Assembly (NCBI RefSeq): GCF_042453785.1
Contig: NC_091675.1
Location: 2,616,501 to 2,680,500, forward strand
Length of the DNA: 64,000 nt
Source of the DNA: Malus domestica
Lineage: Eukaryota > Streptophyta > Magnoliopsida > Rosales > Rosaceae
Reading direction: 5' to 3'
This document shows positions 47,295-59,794 of this stretch, piece after piece. The notes under the pieces are model-generated. The model saw only the letters and a list, made by a program, of their open reading frames with translations. It searched no databases and was not told the DNA's origin. A program made the position numbers and the translations under genes. Positions within the stretch are counted from its first letter, which is position 1. Each line of letters starts with the position of its first letter.

Positions 47295-47775
47295 AAAGAC
47301 GCTAGGTGCTAGTCAGGTGGTGGGTTAGGGCCTAGCGCCTAGGTGGCTAGACAAGGCCTAGGCGGGCGCCTAAGCGGATTAGACTGATTTAATTAAATAT
47401 ATTATATTATGTGTAAATAAGTCAGTTTATACATAATATGCATATAATTTCATCATAAACTACAAAATAGAATGACATATATATTATGAAGTATTGGAAC
47501 ATAATGAAAACATAGGGAACAAACATATAATGTGTGTTCATTTTAGTATTCAATAAGTCTCTTACAATTTATTGAAAAAATAAAATGCAAAATAAAAGTT
47601 ATATTTTTCTTGTCTAAGTGAGTCATAACCTAGGTGAGTGCATAGGCCGGTCTAGCAAGCTAGGTGGGTGCCTCAGCGGGTCTAGGCGCCATTTCTTAAT
47701 TTTTAAATGCCTAAGCATTAATCAAGGCGGCTGGCCACCGCTTAGTGCCTAAACGGGGATTTTTAGAACAATGTC
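47295..47775. repeat. CCTAGGCG-type dispersed repeat
   Basis: Clusters of GCCTAGGC/CGCCTAAGCG words occur at both ends (47297-47385 and 47625-47755) with an AT-rich middle. This is the pattern of a non-autonomous transposon with complex subterminal repeats. Exact ends not determined. Confidence 0.5.
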
Positions 47776-47823
47776 CCTCTAACAACCCACCATTTAAAAA
47801 AAAAACCAAAAGAAATTCATGAC

Positions 47824-48079
47824 TGTTGTAAACATTCCTAGTTTAAGTATGATTGTGTAAATCCTAGATAAGATTTGATTCTAGTTATCCTTTCCTATTA
47901 CAACTTAAATTACTTGGAGGAGAAGAAATATCTTCTCTCCCTTTACTACTATAAATAAAGGCACAATGTAGGAGGGATAACAACACACACATTCCCCTAC
48001 AATTCTACAAACACACATCTCTCTCCTCTCTCTCTGCCGCCGGCCCTAGTCCCTCTGTCAGATAAAATAGACCACAACA
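47824..48079 (+). repeat. Copia 5' LTR
   Basis: 256 bp; differs from the 3' LTR at two adjacent positions only (CTTAAATT versus CTTGTATT). Includes a TATA-like CTATAAATAAAGG near 47950. Immediately downstream CGTTATCAGCACG is the probable primer-binding region. Confidence 0.97.
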
Positions 48080-49636
48080 CGTTATCAGCACGCTCCTACC
48101 GCTGCGCTTAGGAATCTGACGTTGGAAATTTTTTCTGCATCAAACCAGTTCATCCATATCATCACGCAATCAGGTTCTTTCCAAACAACGGCTTTTAACT
48201 CGATATTTTGCAAGCCCTGATAGCATGAACATTCACCATGATGCATGACCCAACTTTACGTTTTACGTATTTTAGATTCTACATAAATTGTGTATGCTTC
48301 ATCATCAAAATTGCTACAATTATGTGAATTTGATATTTGTCATGAATTGAATCCTACATATGTACATGCATTGAAACTATTATTTGCATATGCATCAACG
48401 TAAATATGTGATTCATTGAATTTTACATGCATATAATTATATTTGAATTGAAAAAAAATTTTGCGATTTGGGAATTAGGGTTCTTCGAACCCATGCACTT
48501 GCACCATGCAAGCCGCAAGCCACCAGGCCCGCAGCCTGCGATGGCCCAGCTCGGTTTCCTCACCAGGCCTGCAGCCTGCATCGATCCTCCGAGCCCAAGA
48601 CCACGGCTGGAGCTTCTGCTCCTCGTCCAAACCCCAAACCCGACACCCAGCAGGTGTCGCCACCCATCCATCACCGTACTGCACGGCCTGTCGCCGTGCC
48701 TAGCCTACTCAGACGACCTACAGATCATCCACGGTGTCCTATGGTCTGAGATTTGCTGAGATCTCATCGGAATTTTTCATAAATCCGATTGAAATTTTCT
48801 AGGGTTTGGTTGATATAACGTCGAGATTTCTCCAATCTCCGTTCATATTTGGTTCCCCAGTTGGACCCCCGTGTTTCCCACGATCGATAGCCTCCTAGAA
48901 CACGGCCACCTACAGTGGCGGCGCTCCGGCAACCGTTCCCAGCAAAAGCTGGGGTGTTCCTGGTTCCAACCCGAACCCTATTGGGCTCCAGCCTCTCGGC
49001 CCGTGTAACAAAAGAAAAAAAACAATTTTTTTTTGCTAGGCTCGCTTGCAGCGGCCCAGCCCACAAAGAAAACAATTTGTTTTTTTATTTTTCCTGGGCT
49101 CGCCTGCAGCGGCCCATATCGAAAAAAAGAGAAATTTTTTTTAGGGCTGCACACAGCAGCCCCTTCCCTTCTCACCCCGTGGGCCTGCAGCCTACACCCT
49201 GGGGTCTTCGGCCTATATTTTTAGACCCCGAGATTTTATTATTTAATTTTTTTTAAATAATATGGGTTTTTATATTTTCACCCACACTTTAATTTGGCCC
49301 CGAAGACCAAAAATAAATTAATTCACTTATCATTATACAATATTTCTGCATATATTCTTTGCATATTTGTTTGCATATATATTTGTGTTTGCCTGCAGGA
49401 ATATATGAACCTGAAGTTCATAATTACTTTGAAACCCGAAGTTTCTTATACACATGCCTTGTTAGAAAACCCGAAGTTTTCACTTAAACATATCACCCAT
49501 GAAAACCCGAAGTTTTTCATGCAAAATTCAACCAATACATGTCTATTAGAACCTGTATGTTCTACTCCTATGTGAATGGATTGATTTTTCTCCATTACAC
49601 TAACCACATCTTGTCCATCTATTTTGTGATAGGAAC
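48080..49636 (+). other. Copia untranslated leader
   Basis: Between LTR and gag. Contains GC-rich stretches (48480-48760, 49030-49200) with short open frames that have no domain and biased composition. I read this as leader RNA sequence rather than genes. Confidence 0.6.
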
Positions 49637-50617
49637 ATGTCGAACTTGAACAAACTCGACTTCACCGCTTTGGAGGTTTCTGGAAGGAACTACCTCAAGT
49701 GGGTTCAAGATGTGAAGCTCCACCTCACTGCAAAGAACTTGCGTCCTGCTATTGAAGAAGCAACAGATAAACATGTTGGCGAGGCTGAAAAAGCCACTGC
49801 TATGATCTTCATCCGAAGACATATCCATGACGCCCTACAAACTGAGTACCTTGCTGAGGAGGATCCACGTGCATTATGGGTCGCTTTGGCTGATCGTTTC
49901 GATCACCAAAATGACATATTCTTGCCTGAAGCAAGACACGACTGGCAGCACTTGCGCTTCCAAGACTTTAAGTCTGTGAATGAATATAATTCTGAAGTTT
50001 GTCGAATCCGATCACTTCTCAAGTTTTGCAATGAAACTTTGACTGAAGAGGATCTCCTGGAGAAGACATACTCGACCTTCTCTGCTTCTAATATTGTCCT
50101 GCAGCAACAATATAGAGCTCAGAAGTTCACTAAGTTCTCGGATTTGATCTCTGTTTTACTTCTTGCTGAAAAGCAGAACCAGCTGTTGATGAAGAATCAT
50201 CAAGCTCGACCTACTGGGGCTACTGCTGTGCCTGAAACACATTATAGCACTAATCAGCACCCAAAACGCCAAAAGAGGCGTGGTAAGGGCGGCCAGAAGC
50301 CATCCCACCAAGGTCAACAGAGCCAAGGCCCATCCAAGGGAGGAAACAAAGCCCAGAAGCGCCCAAACCTCGCTCCCAAGGCCCCGAACTTCAAGAATAA
50401 GGGCAAAGCACCTGCCACAATGAATGACGATATGTGCTATTGTTGTGGTTCCAAGGACCATTGGTCCCGCATTTGCCGTGCTCCCAAGAAGGTTGTGGAT
50501 GCATATCATTCTCGTCGTACGAAGTTTGAATCAAACTTCCTGCAAGTGGACGAACCGGAGACTACAAAGATGGAGGTTTCTGATTTTCAGGAGGATACCA
50601 CTCCTATGGAAGATTAG
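49637..50617 (+). CDS. Copia gag (nucleocapsid) protein
   Basis: 326 residues starting MSNLNKLDF. The N-terminal half is the UBN2/gag-type helical region (LKWVQDVKLHL, EDPRALWVALADRF). A basic Gln/Lys-rich stretch follows, then one CCHC zinc knuckle, CYCCGSKDHWSRIC (about residues 279-292). Gag packages element RNA in virus-like particles. The frame is intact and ends with its own stop, separate from the pol frame. Confidence 0.92.
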   Translation: MSNLNKLDFTALEVSGRNYLKWVQDVKLHLTAKNLRPAIEEATDKHVGEAEKATAMIFIRRHIHDALQTEYLAEEDPRALWVALADRFDHQNDIFLPEARHDWQHLRFQDFKSVNEYNSEVCRIRSLLKFCNETLTEEDLLEKTYSTFSASNIVLQQQYRAQKFTKFSDLISVLLLAEKQNQLLMKNHQARPTGATAVPETHYSTNQHPKRQKRRGKGGQKPSHQGQQSQGPSKGGNKAQKRPNLAPKAPNFKNKGKAPATMNDDMCYCCGSKDHWSRICRAPKKVVDAYHSRRTKFESNFLQVDEPETTKMEVSDFQEDTTPMED

Positions 50618-50868
50618 AATCTTAGACATAGACTTATTTTTCAGATAAAATAAGACAATTGGGGCCGAATTCCACCTTGTGGCCGAACCCCACCTTGTTT
50701 TTTGGTTGATTTTGAACAATTTTCCTTTATGTTTTGGATTATTAGTTGGCGATTTATTTTGGATATTAAGTTTTTAATCCTTGAATAAATGAAATTATTT
50801 TGAATTGATACTTGTTTTTATAAACTTTTATGCATGTGACCGATTCAAATTAATTTTTCATTCTAGGT

Positions 50869-53800
50869 ATGACTAGTGGGAAAGTTAGTTGTCTGGCAGA
50901 TAGTGCAACCACGCATACTGTTTTGCGTGAACACATCTATTTCACTAACTTCGTACCTAAGAATGCACCTCTGACAACTCTTTCAGGCCCATCCAACCTG
51001 ATCGAAGGATACGGTAAGGCACGTATAATGTTGTCCAATGGTACAATCTTGACCATTGCTGAGGCACTCTATTCTCCACGTTCCGGAAGAACGTTACTCA
51101 GTTTCAAGGACATTAGAGATAACAATTACCACGCTGAAACCCACGTAGAAAACGGAGTTGAATTTCTGTGCGTAACTTCCTACGAATATGGCCAGAAGCG
51201 TATTCTAGAGAAGATGGAGCGTAACCCGAGTGGTCTGTATACTACGACCATACGCCCCATAGAATGCCACTATGTGGCCGGCCCTACCACAGGGACCGCG
51301 CACGAAATTACACTTTGACATGATCGTTTGGGACATCCTGGACGAATAGCGATGCGCCGTATCCTCAAAACTTCACACGGGCATCCACTAACCCGAAGCT
51401 TAGGTTCGATCCATGAAATTGCATGTCAAACATGTTCTATGGGAAAGCTTATTACTAAGCCTTCTTATGACAAGATTCGTTCGAATCCTCCCATTTTTCT
51501 ACAACGGATTCAGGGGGACATTTGTGGACCGATTCAACCTCCCTGCGGACCATTTAGATATTTTATGGTTTTGGTTGACGCTTCTACACATTGGTCACAC
51601 GTGTGCTTGTTGTCCACAAGGAACGCTGCATTCTCCAAACTGTTGGCTCAGGTTATCAAGCTCAGGGCTCACCACCCTGATTATCCGATCAAATCTATTC
51701 GATTGGATAATGCTGGAGAATTCACATCTAAAACTTTTGATGACTATTGCATGTCGGTTGGGGTTGAAGTTGAACATCCTGTACCCCATGTTCACACCCA
51801 GAACGGCCTGGCAGAGGCTTTCATTAAGCGTTTACAAATGATTGCTCGATCGTTGGTCATACGTACCAAGCTCCCGATCGCTGCTTGGGGCCATGCAATA
51901 TTGCACGCAGCAAAGTTGGTCCGCCTGAGGCCTGTTGCGACACAACCATTTAGTGCCCTTCAGTTGGTCACCGGATGCGAACCCGACATATCGCATCTGC
52001 GCGTTTTTGGTTGTGCGGTCTATGTGCCGATCTCGCCGCCCTTACGTACAAAAATGGGGCCTCAGCGAAGGATGAGAATCTATGTCGGATATGATTCTCC
52101 TTCGATTATTCGTTACTTAGAACCTTTGACAGGCGATCTGTTTACCGCTCGTTTCGCGGATTGTCACTTCTATGAGACAGTCTTCCCGTCGTTAGGGGGA
52201 GATAAGAACGTCAACGTTCCTAATGACCGACGCGAATTATCATGGACGACTCCCACTTTGTCTCATTTAGATCCCCGCACCGCTCAGTCTGAAGCTGAAG
52301 TGCAGCGCATATTAGCTATCCAGAGCATAGCTCAGAGCATGCCAGATGCTTTCACCGATCTAGCGCGTGTGACAAGATCACATATTCCAGCTGCGAATAC
52401 GCCTGCAAAGATGGATGTACCAAATGTACGACGGACTACCCTCCTGGAAGCCCAGGACGCCAATTCTGGTAATCCACGTACATTAGCGGCTAGCCAATCA
52501 TCTGCCCCTACACAAAAGCGTGGCAGACCCCTTGGTTCAAAGGATTCACACCCCCGGAAGAGGAAAACCACGGCACAAGGTCCTGAAGAGCCTACCGTGA
52601 ATCCGACTATCGCTTACTCATTTTACCCAACTCATGAGGAAATTCTAGATTATGGAAGCGTCCTTGAAGAGACGAATCCTCCTCCCGAGAATCGTGAGAT
52701 TTCGGTCTATTATGCTAGCTTAGATGATGTGTGGCGTAGAAATGAAATGATTGTCGACGATGCATTAGCATTTGCAGTAGCTACTGAGATCATGTTGAGC
52801 GATGACATTGAACCGCGTTCCGTTGATGAATGTCGACGTAGAGCTGATTGGTCAAACTGGAAACAAGCAATCCAAGTCGAACTTGATTCACTTGCGAAAC
52901 GTAAGGTGTTTGGACCTGTAGTTCCTACTCCTCCACATGTGAAGCCCGTTGGCTACAAGTGGGTTTTCGTTCGGAAGCGTAATGAGAAGAACGAAATTGT
53001 GCGTTACAAAGCTCGTCTTGTAGCACAAGGTTTCTCACAACGCCCCGGGATTGACTATGACGAAACTTACTCACCCGTTATGGATGTGATTACTTTTCGA
53101 TACCTTATCAGTTTGGTAGTTTCCGAAAAACTGGATATGCAGCTGATGGACGTAGTAACCGCGTATCTCTATGGGGATCTTGATACGGAAATTTATATGA
53201 AAGTTCCCGAAGGACTTACATTGACTGGTTCAAATATTTCCAAACCCCGGAACACGCTCTCAATTCGGCTGAGGCGTTCACTATACGGTTTGAAACAATC
53301 CGGAAGAATGTGGTATAACCGTTTAAGTGAGTATTTGACTAGTCAGGGATATGTGAATAACGAACTATGCCCTTGTGTGTTCATTAAGAAGTCACATTCC
53401 GGATTTACGATTGTTGCAGTATATGTCGATGACATGAATCTCATCGGAACTCCTGAAGAGCTCGCGAGAACTGCTTCGCACCTGAAGTCAGAATTTGAGA
53501 TGAAAGATCTAGGTAAGACTCGATACTGTCTCGGTCTCGAGATAGAGCATTGTTCGGATGGAATCCTAGTACATCAATCGAACTACACCCAGAAGGTGTT
53601 GCGCCGTTTTAATGAGGATAAAGCGAAGCCTTCGAGTACTCCTATGGTCGTTCGTACGCTAGATGCAACTCGGGAATGCTTTTGGTTGAAGGCAGTAGTG
53701 GGCCATATTCGAAGCTCCTGTGATCTTCATCCCGCCATTAATGCCCCGACGACGATTTTTGAAGACAACGCAGCTTGCATCGAACAGCTCAAGAAGGGTT

Positions 53801-53997
53801 ACATCAAAGGAGACAACACCAAGCATATTGCGCCAAAGTTCTTCTTTACACATCAACAACAAGAGCATCAGAAGATTGAAGTCACGCAAATCCGATCACA
53901 AGACAATCTGGCCGACCTCTTCACCAAATCACTACCGAATGCGACGTTTCAGAAGCTTGTTCATGGAATTGGTATGCGTAAACTTTCTGAGTTGTAA
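50869..53997 (+). pseudogene. Copia pol: protease, integrase, reverse transcriptase, RNase H (broken)
   Basis: One reading frame interrupted by TGA at 51316-51318, just before HDRLGHPG, where relatives have a tryptophan codon; a single base change explains it. Visible domains: protease with the catalytic Asp in CLADSATTHT; zinc-binding region with ACQTCSMGK; integrase core with Asp in GDICGPI, Asp in DNAGEF and Glu in NGLAEAF; reverse transcriptase with YKARLVAQGF, SLYGLKQSGRMWY and YVDDM. RNase H is shortened: sequence passes from the end of RT (about 53665) directly into its C-terminal part, so acidic catalytic residues are missing. The gag and pol frames differ and are separated by about 250 bp. 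Confidence 0.92.
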
Positions 53998-54413
53998 CTT
54001 TGCTATTTCTCTTTGGAATTATGTCAAACTCAGGGGGAGTATCTTCTAGATACTTGCTTGATCTTAATGTACTCTTTTTCCCTACGATTAGGAGCATTTT
54101 TCCCACTGGGTTTTTGCTACCTAACTAGGTTTTAACGAGGCACCCACCTTGGGCTGGTCATATCCCTGATGACGTCCTGTAGACGTTTCTTTTGACTTTG
54201 CATTTCTCACGCATTTTTCCTTAGACTATGGATTTTGTCCCTACTTGGGTTTTTGCCATAGCCTTAGGGTTTTTAGTGAGACTTACTACTTATGCAAGTT
54301 CCTACCTTATTGAGAATAAGCGTTGTTCCTTGGAATCAGTGCTGACGAGTCGACTTCCTCAACTTCTGCATGATGCTGAACCTACCTTGAGTATTTACCC
54401 ACTCAAGGGGGAG

Positions 54414-54669
54414 TGTTGTAAACATTCCTAGTTTAAGTATGATTGTGTAAATCCTAGATAAGATTTGATTCTAGTTATCCTTTCCTATTACAACTTGTAT
54501 TACTTGGAGGAGAAGAAATATCTTCTCTCCCTTTACTACTATAAATAAAGGCACAATGTAGGAGGGATAACAACACACACATTCCCCTACAATTCTACAA
54601 ACACACATCTCTCTCCTCTCTCTCTGCCGCCGGCCCTAGTCCCTCTGTCAGATAAAATAGACCACAACA
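54414..54669 (+). repeat. Copia 3' LTR
   Basis: 256 bp, nearly identical to the 5' LTR (two mismatches, 0.8 %), preceded by a polypurine tract and followed by the target duplication ATGAC. Confidence 0.97.
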
Positions 54670-54894
54670 ATGACAATATTTTTTATTTCTTATTTGGAAA
54701 AATTCATGATAGTATTAAAATTGTCATTCTACACATTTATCGTACACTAAATGGTCCAACACAGTTAGATTCGACCGGTCGACAATTTTTGGCTGAATTC
54801 GGACATGTTAGAAGGATTGCATGGAAGAGAGAGTTGTTGTGCGGCAGGGGAAAGGTCGAGACATAGACAATGATGGCTGAGATCTTGGAGTTTT

Positions 54895-55040
54895 CATTGT
54901 GGGTGGCACGGGAGGTGGCGGTGGGGTTGGGGAGTGTAGAGGTTAGGGTTTTGGAGAGATAGGGTGGCCGGAGTTTCTTGGTGAGAAATTTTATTTTTGG
55001 TTTTAGTTGGGTGTAAAAAGAGAATAAATGAATTTGAATA
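54895..55040 (-). repeat. Right arm of the inverted repeat bracketing the Copia element
   Basis: GTTAGGGTTTTGGAGAGAT and GGTGGCGGTGGGGTTGGGGA are the inverse of blocks at 47160-47240. GGTGTAAAAAGAGAAT is the inverse of the 47090 block. Confidence 0.6.
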
Positions 55041-55044
55041 AAAT

Positions 55045-57540
55045 TTCCCTATCAAAATAAGTACTTAAAAAAAGCATCTCACACTGCTTGCATGTGTCTA
55101 AACTACTTCACATTTGATCAATATGTTGTTTATTATAAAATAATGTAAAAAAGTCAATTGCCACACACGTGAAAATGCAAAGCTATTATCTCTATTAATC
55201 TCTATTAATTAATGAAACTCTCTTTGTCAACCAAAAGAAGGTGAAAAGACTACTTAATCTTCTATCACACAAAAAAAATGATGGGCAACAATGTAATTTC
55301 ATAGGTCCAAATTTTACTGTTTTTTATTAAAGCCTCACTTACAGATGATGTTAAAATACCTCCAATATAAAATTAAAAAAATAAAAAACCAAAAACAAAA
55401 ACCTCCCACTCCTCCCATATTCTCTCTCTCCCTCTCTCCTCATTTTCTAAAACAATGTGTTCATATACATAAAATGTGTAGTCAAATGCTAGTATATATA
55501 AAAAGAAACATTGGAAGATGATGGATATGTTCTTAGGGAAATGAAACAAACACATTATTCCTTTTCTTTTGCACACTTTTCCTATTTTCTCTCCCGACCC
55601 TCCTTTGTTTTTTGTTTTTTTTAAATTTAAAATCCAAAAATAAGGAGAGGTGTGTAGAGAAAGAAATAAAGGTGTAAACTTAAACAAAGATTAAACCCTA
55701 AGTAATCGGGGTCATGGTCCAATTTTAATAATTTCACGTACGTACGAACTGGAGGAAGCATTAGAACTAAACAAAGATTAAGGATTCCATTTGTAACTGA
55801 AAATGAAGGTCAAGGGTTATCAAGGGTTCCACTTGCATATGCACATTGCATTTCTGACAGTTGACACATGGCGTTGGGTGCATTTCGCACTTTGTAAAGA
55901 TTCCTAGACAAAATAATATCCCCATTAGCCTTCAATTGTGGGGATGGGAATTGGGAAACAAAAGATTCCTTACTTATGTTTTAACTGTCTTGTGTATATA
56001 TGAGATTAGGATTCGGGAACATATATTTTTATGTATATTTTTGTGGCTCTCATTCTGTAACTTCTTTCAAGGATTTGAATCATTTATATTTTAATTCATC
56101 ATTCATAGATCATTTTTGTAACTATTAAGACATTCATTTGCAATGGAGGAAATTAATGAATACGGCTACACAAAGAAATACTAAACTTAACCTAATGATC
56201 ATATGACTTTGGATCTGAGTTGGTTTTTCAGAGATAATATCTAAGAGATGACATAAAAGATGAGCGGTTGAATTATTGAAATACATTACAGGATGAACCT
56301 CACATAACATGTATCAAAATGTGTGTAAAAAGTTTGTGTCTACGGGTCTTAACTCATATGAGTTTTAAGTATTTAGAGTTGACTTGAATGATATTTGAAG
56401 GTGGGGTGGGTGGTGATAGGTTATGCTAGTCCTCTCACATGTTACAAGTCACAGCACATCAATAATGGTTATTGTTTTTCCATTTTCAATAATGGTTATC
56501 ATTAGGACTGAAGTAGAAATTCATCTGATCGAAATCTCACGTTTTTTAGGAAAATTATCTCCACACATTTTTTTCTCTTCTACGCATTTTTATTTTAAAA
56601 TGTCCAATTCTTTGATTTTGCATTTATAATAACCTTACTAATTCCTTATTATTTTCTTATTTAATTTTATACGAGTGTTAATATGATTGACACAATAGAG
56701 TAGTCACAGACTTAATCACCACAAAGCAGACTATTATTGACGTAATAGAGTAGAAAAATAAAAAGAGGGAGCAGAGGGTGGGGGGGGGGGGGGAGGAAAA
56801 GCAGAAGTGCTTCTCCGTCCTCCTCTTTCTACGACAACTTTTCTTTGGAGGCTAGTTAAAAAATATAATGATTTACCAGAAAAAAAAATGTTAAGAAAGG
56901 CTCGAATTTTTTTTCTTAAAAATAATAGATTTCATATTTGATAATTGATATATTTTTTAGCAATCCGACATTTTACACTACTTGAGGAATACAATTTGAA
57001 CTCCATTGCAAATACTAACCTACGTTTGCACTGCAATAATTGATCACTCAAGAAAAAGATCTAGACCGTATTAACTTACCTGAATTGCTACGAGCTTAAT
57101 CTATTTTTTTGAGGTAGCTAAGAGCTTAGTTTTATATAAGGACAAGATTGAATGAAAATGATCTTTGAAATTTTGGATGGGGACACCTTGAAGTGATGAG
57201 TGGTCCATGAATGATGAGTGATGACCCCCTAAATATGTGGTTAAACTAATATAAGTATTTAAATGGAAAGAAAAGGAAGTTAGATGGTTCATGGTTGGGA
57301 GGACATTAGTCATTAGCCATTAGAGGGGCTTTAAGGGCGTGGTCTCTCCTTCCCATAAATTTATACACCAATTATTTCCTGCATGCTGTGACTTCCTTTA
57401 GTTTATCAACATTCATAGTAATTGCAGAACTAGCCACATCATTACTTAATATCATTTTTCTTAGGTAATATATTTAATGGATACATAAGTTGGTCAGAGC
57501 CATGTGTTCCGTTCTTTGCATTCAACTTCAAATTCCGTTG
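55045..57540. other. Intergenic region, no gene seen
   Basis: AT-rich with purine/pyrimidine-rich patches (55380-55440) and a run of 14 Gs at 56780-56793. No recognisable coding region, RNA gene or complete transposon. Confidence 0.4.
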
Positions 57541-57554
57541 TTCTTGCTTTTAGA

Positions 57555-57727
57555 TGAAGGGTAGTGCTAGGAAAACTAAATTTGTAAACGAAATTTACAA
57601 CTAAATAATGTATCACCAATATGAATGAGCATGTTTATTAACACTTAAGTAATCCATTCATTAACTTCTATGTCATTTAGTTTACAAAATTTTATCTACA
57701 AATTTAGTTTCCTAACATTACTCTTAC
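57555..57727. mobile_element. Small inverted-repeat MITE
   Basis: The ends AGGGTAGTGCTAGGAAAACT and AGTTTCCTAACATTACTCT pair, as do AAATTTGTAAACGAAATTT and AAATTTAG/TTACAAAATTTT blocks. No clear target duplication. Confidence 0.6.
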
Positions 57728-58205
57728 ATGAATTATCTAGCCATCGTTAGAGTAATTATCTAGCTATTGTTTGTCAAAAAAAAAAAAAAAATTAATAGAT
57801 TTAACAATACTTCTGTTTTGTTCTTTATTTTTGGTCTTACATCTTTTCTTTTCTGATGAAGTTAACCAAAATAATTCTGGAAATTACAACTTAATATTCG
57901 GGGCAGATGCTGCAGGAAGACAAAAGGAACCAATAATCAAGAGTAAAAGGGAATGAGACTAATCAGTCCCTGGCCGTCAACCACACACCGTTGGCACTAA
58001 TTAACCATACACCTAAAAACAATTTAACGTTTGAGTTCTTGGTCAAATGATATCTTCTGCAGTATTATGTGCACTGCTTCCTCCAGGATGCCGGATGAAA
58101 CAATTCTAGGACCCTTTTTTTTTTTTTGGGTGGAAGAGCTTAATTATTTTGTTTATTTGTACAAGTGATATCAGGCGAAAAAATAATTAAACATAAGAGT
58201 ATAAT

Positions 58206-58279
58206 TATTTCTTACTACTGAAATACAAGCCATTTGCATATTATTTCTTACTACTGAAATACAAGTCATTTGCATATTG
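58206..58279. repeat. 36-38-bp tandem duplication
   Basis: TTATTTCTTACTACTGAAAT followed by ACAAGCCATTTGCATA is repeated once, with one difference (AAGCC versus AAGTC). Confidence 0.8.
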
Positions 58280-58485
58280 ATACACAACTTATTCTGCTAT
58301 CCCTAATTCTCTAGGTAGGTGATTCTCACAGGTAACACGTTAATTAGGAGATGATGAATTTGGATTTTATATAGTACTTTAAACAATTTTCTTTTTCAAC
58401 AATTATGGGTTATGAAATTGAACTCGAACTTCTTTTAGCAAGTGAAAATTGAGAGCAAGGACTTGAGTTTTAAGATTTAAGAATA

Positions 58486-59500
58486 ACAACAACAACAACA
58501 AAATCTTTTTCCACTATGTATGGTCGGCTGTATGAATTATAAAATGTCATTACGCTCGATTTTGTGCTACGTATTCCGTTAGCTCCAAGCACTCCATGTC
58601 TCTTCTTAGAGTCATTTTCCAAGTCTTCATAGATCTCCCTCTACCCTTATGCCCTGAACCTCTATCTCATCCTCACATCTTCTAACCGAAGGATCTATAG
58701 GTCTTCTATTCACATGTCTGAACTGCCTTAACCGATTTTCTCTCATCTTATTTTCAATTGGGGCTACGCTTATTTTACCTCGGAGATTCTCGTTCCTAAT
58801 CGTGTCCTTTCTCGTGTGCCCATACATCCACCGAAGCATTCTCATCTCCGCTACACTCATTTTGTGCTCATGTTGAGGTACGACCGCTGAACATTCCGTG
58901 CCACAAAGCAGTGTTGGCCTTACTGTTGTCCTAGAAAATTTCCCCTTGGGCTTTAGTGGGCATACAATGGTTGCACAACACACCTGAAGCACTCTTCCCC
59001 TTCATCTATCCAGCTTGTATTCAATAGTTGAGATCTCCATCTAATTCTCTATTTTCTTGCAAGATAGATCTAAGATAGTGAAAGCGTTCACTCTTAGGTA
59101 TTTTCTGATCTTCAATCCTCACCCCTAATTCATTTGAACCCCTGCTTCACTGAACTTGCACTTCATATATTCTGTCTTTGACTTACTTAGGCTCCAACGC
59201 TTCCCACCAAAGATTAAGCTTCACATTTACCCCCTCTTGAGTTTCATCTATCATCACTATATTATCTGTGAAAATCATGCACCAAAGGATATCATCTTGG
59301 ATATGTCCCATGAGCTCATCCATTACCAATGTAAAAATTACGAGTTTAAAGCTGAGCTTTGGTGTAACCCTACGGTTATGGGGAAACTTTTGGTTTGTCC
59401 TTTATGTGTTTTTACTGCAGCGCTTACTCTATCATACATATCCTTTATTGCTTGGGAAAAAAGAAAAAAAAATTCATGCATACCATTATTTGTAAACCAA
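58486..59500 (-). mobile_element. RTE-type LINE, 3' part of reverse-transcriptase ORF
   Basis: On the minus strand the fragment ends in (TTG)n at 58486-58502, the RTE-clade tail. The frame at 58992-58627 contains RPTLLCGTECSAV, MSVAEMRMLRWMYGHTRKD and ENKMRENRLRQFRHV, the characteristic C-terminal part of plant LINE reverse transcriptases. Farther upstream (59000-59500) the coding sequence continues in broken frames. A second, shorter copy is at 42409-42646. Confidence 0.8.
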
Positions 59501-59794
59501 ATACAAGAATATGAGTTTTGCATTAGTGAAAATAAACTCGTTGTGCATGATCGTTAAACACGAAAATTTTACGGTGCTTCAAGTATTCTGTATTTTTTAA
59601 AATTTAACTGTTATCTCTTGGTTAATGTATATTTAATTAATTAACTATGAATCTCTATGACTCTAAACGTTAAAAACCTCAAAATAATTCGTGGCCAATT
59701 CACACATTTTTTTTACTTATGGTTGAAATCATTCATTTTGTAAAACACTCTTTAAAGATAATCATTCTCAACATGATTCGAATACTTTTATTAA

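Larger units (their letters stand above)
47824..54669 (+). mobile_element. Full-length Copia LTR retrotransposon, coding-defective
   Basis: A 6,846-bp element flanked by the 5-bp target duplication ATGAC (47819-47823 and 54670-54674). LTRs of 256 bp start TGTTGTAAAC and end CCACAACA. A polypurine tract (CAAGGGGGAG) abuts the right LTR. Internal order is gag, protease, integrase, reverse transcriptase, RNase H, which defines Copia. A leader of about 1.5 kb precedes gag. Pol carries a stop codon and a deletion, so this copy can move only with help. Confidence 0.97.

Noticed and set aside
48427-49256. Several overlapping frames before the Copia gag
   Set aside because: They overlap each other on both strands in GC-rich leader sequence and show no domain.
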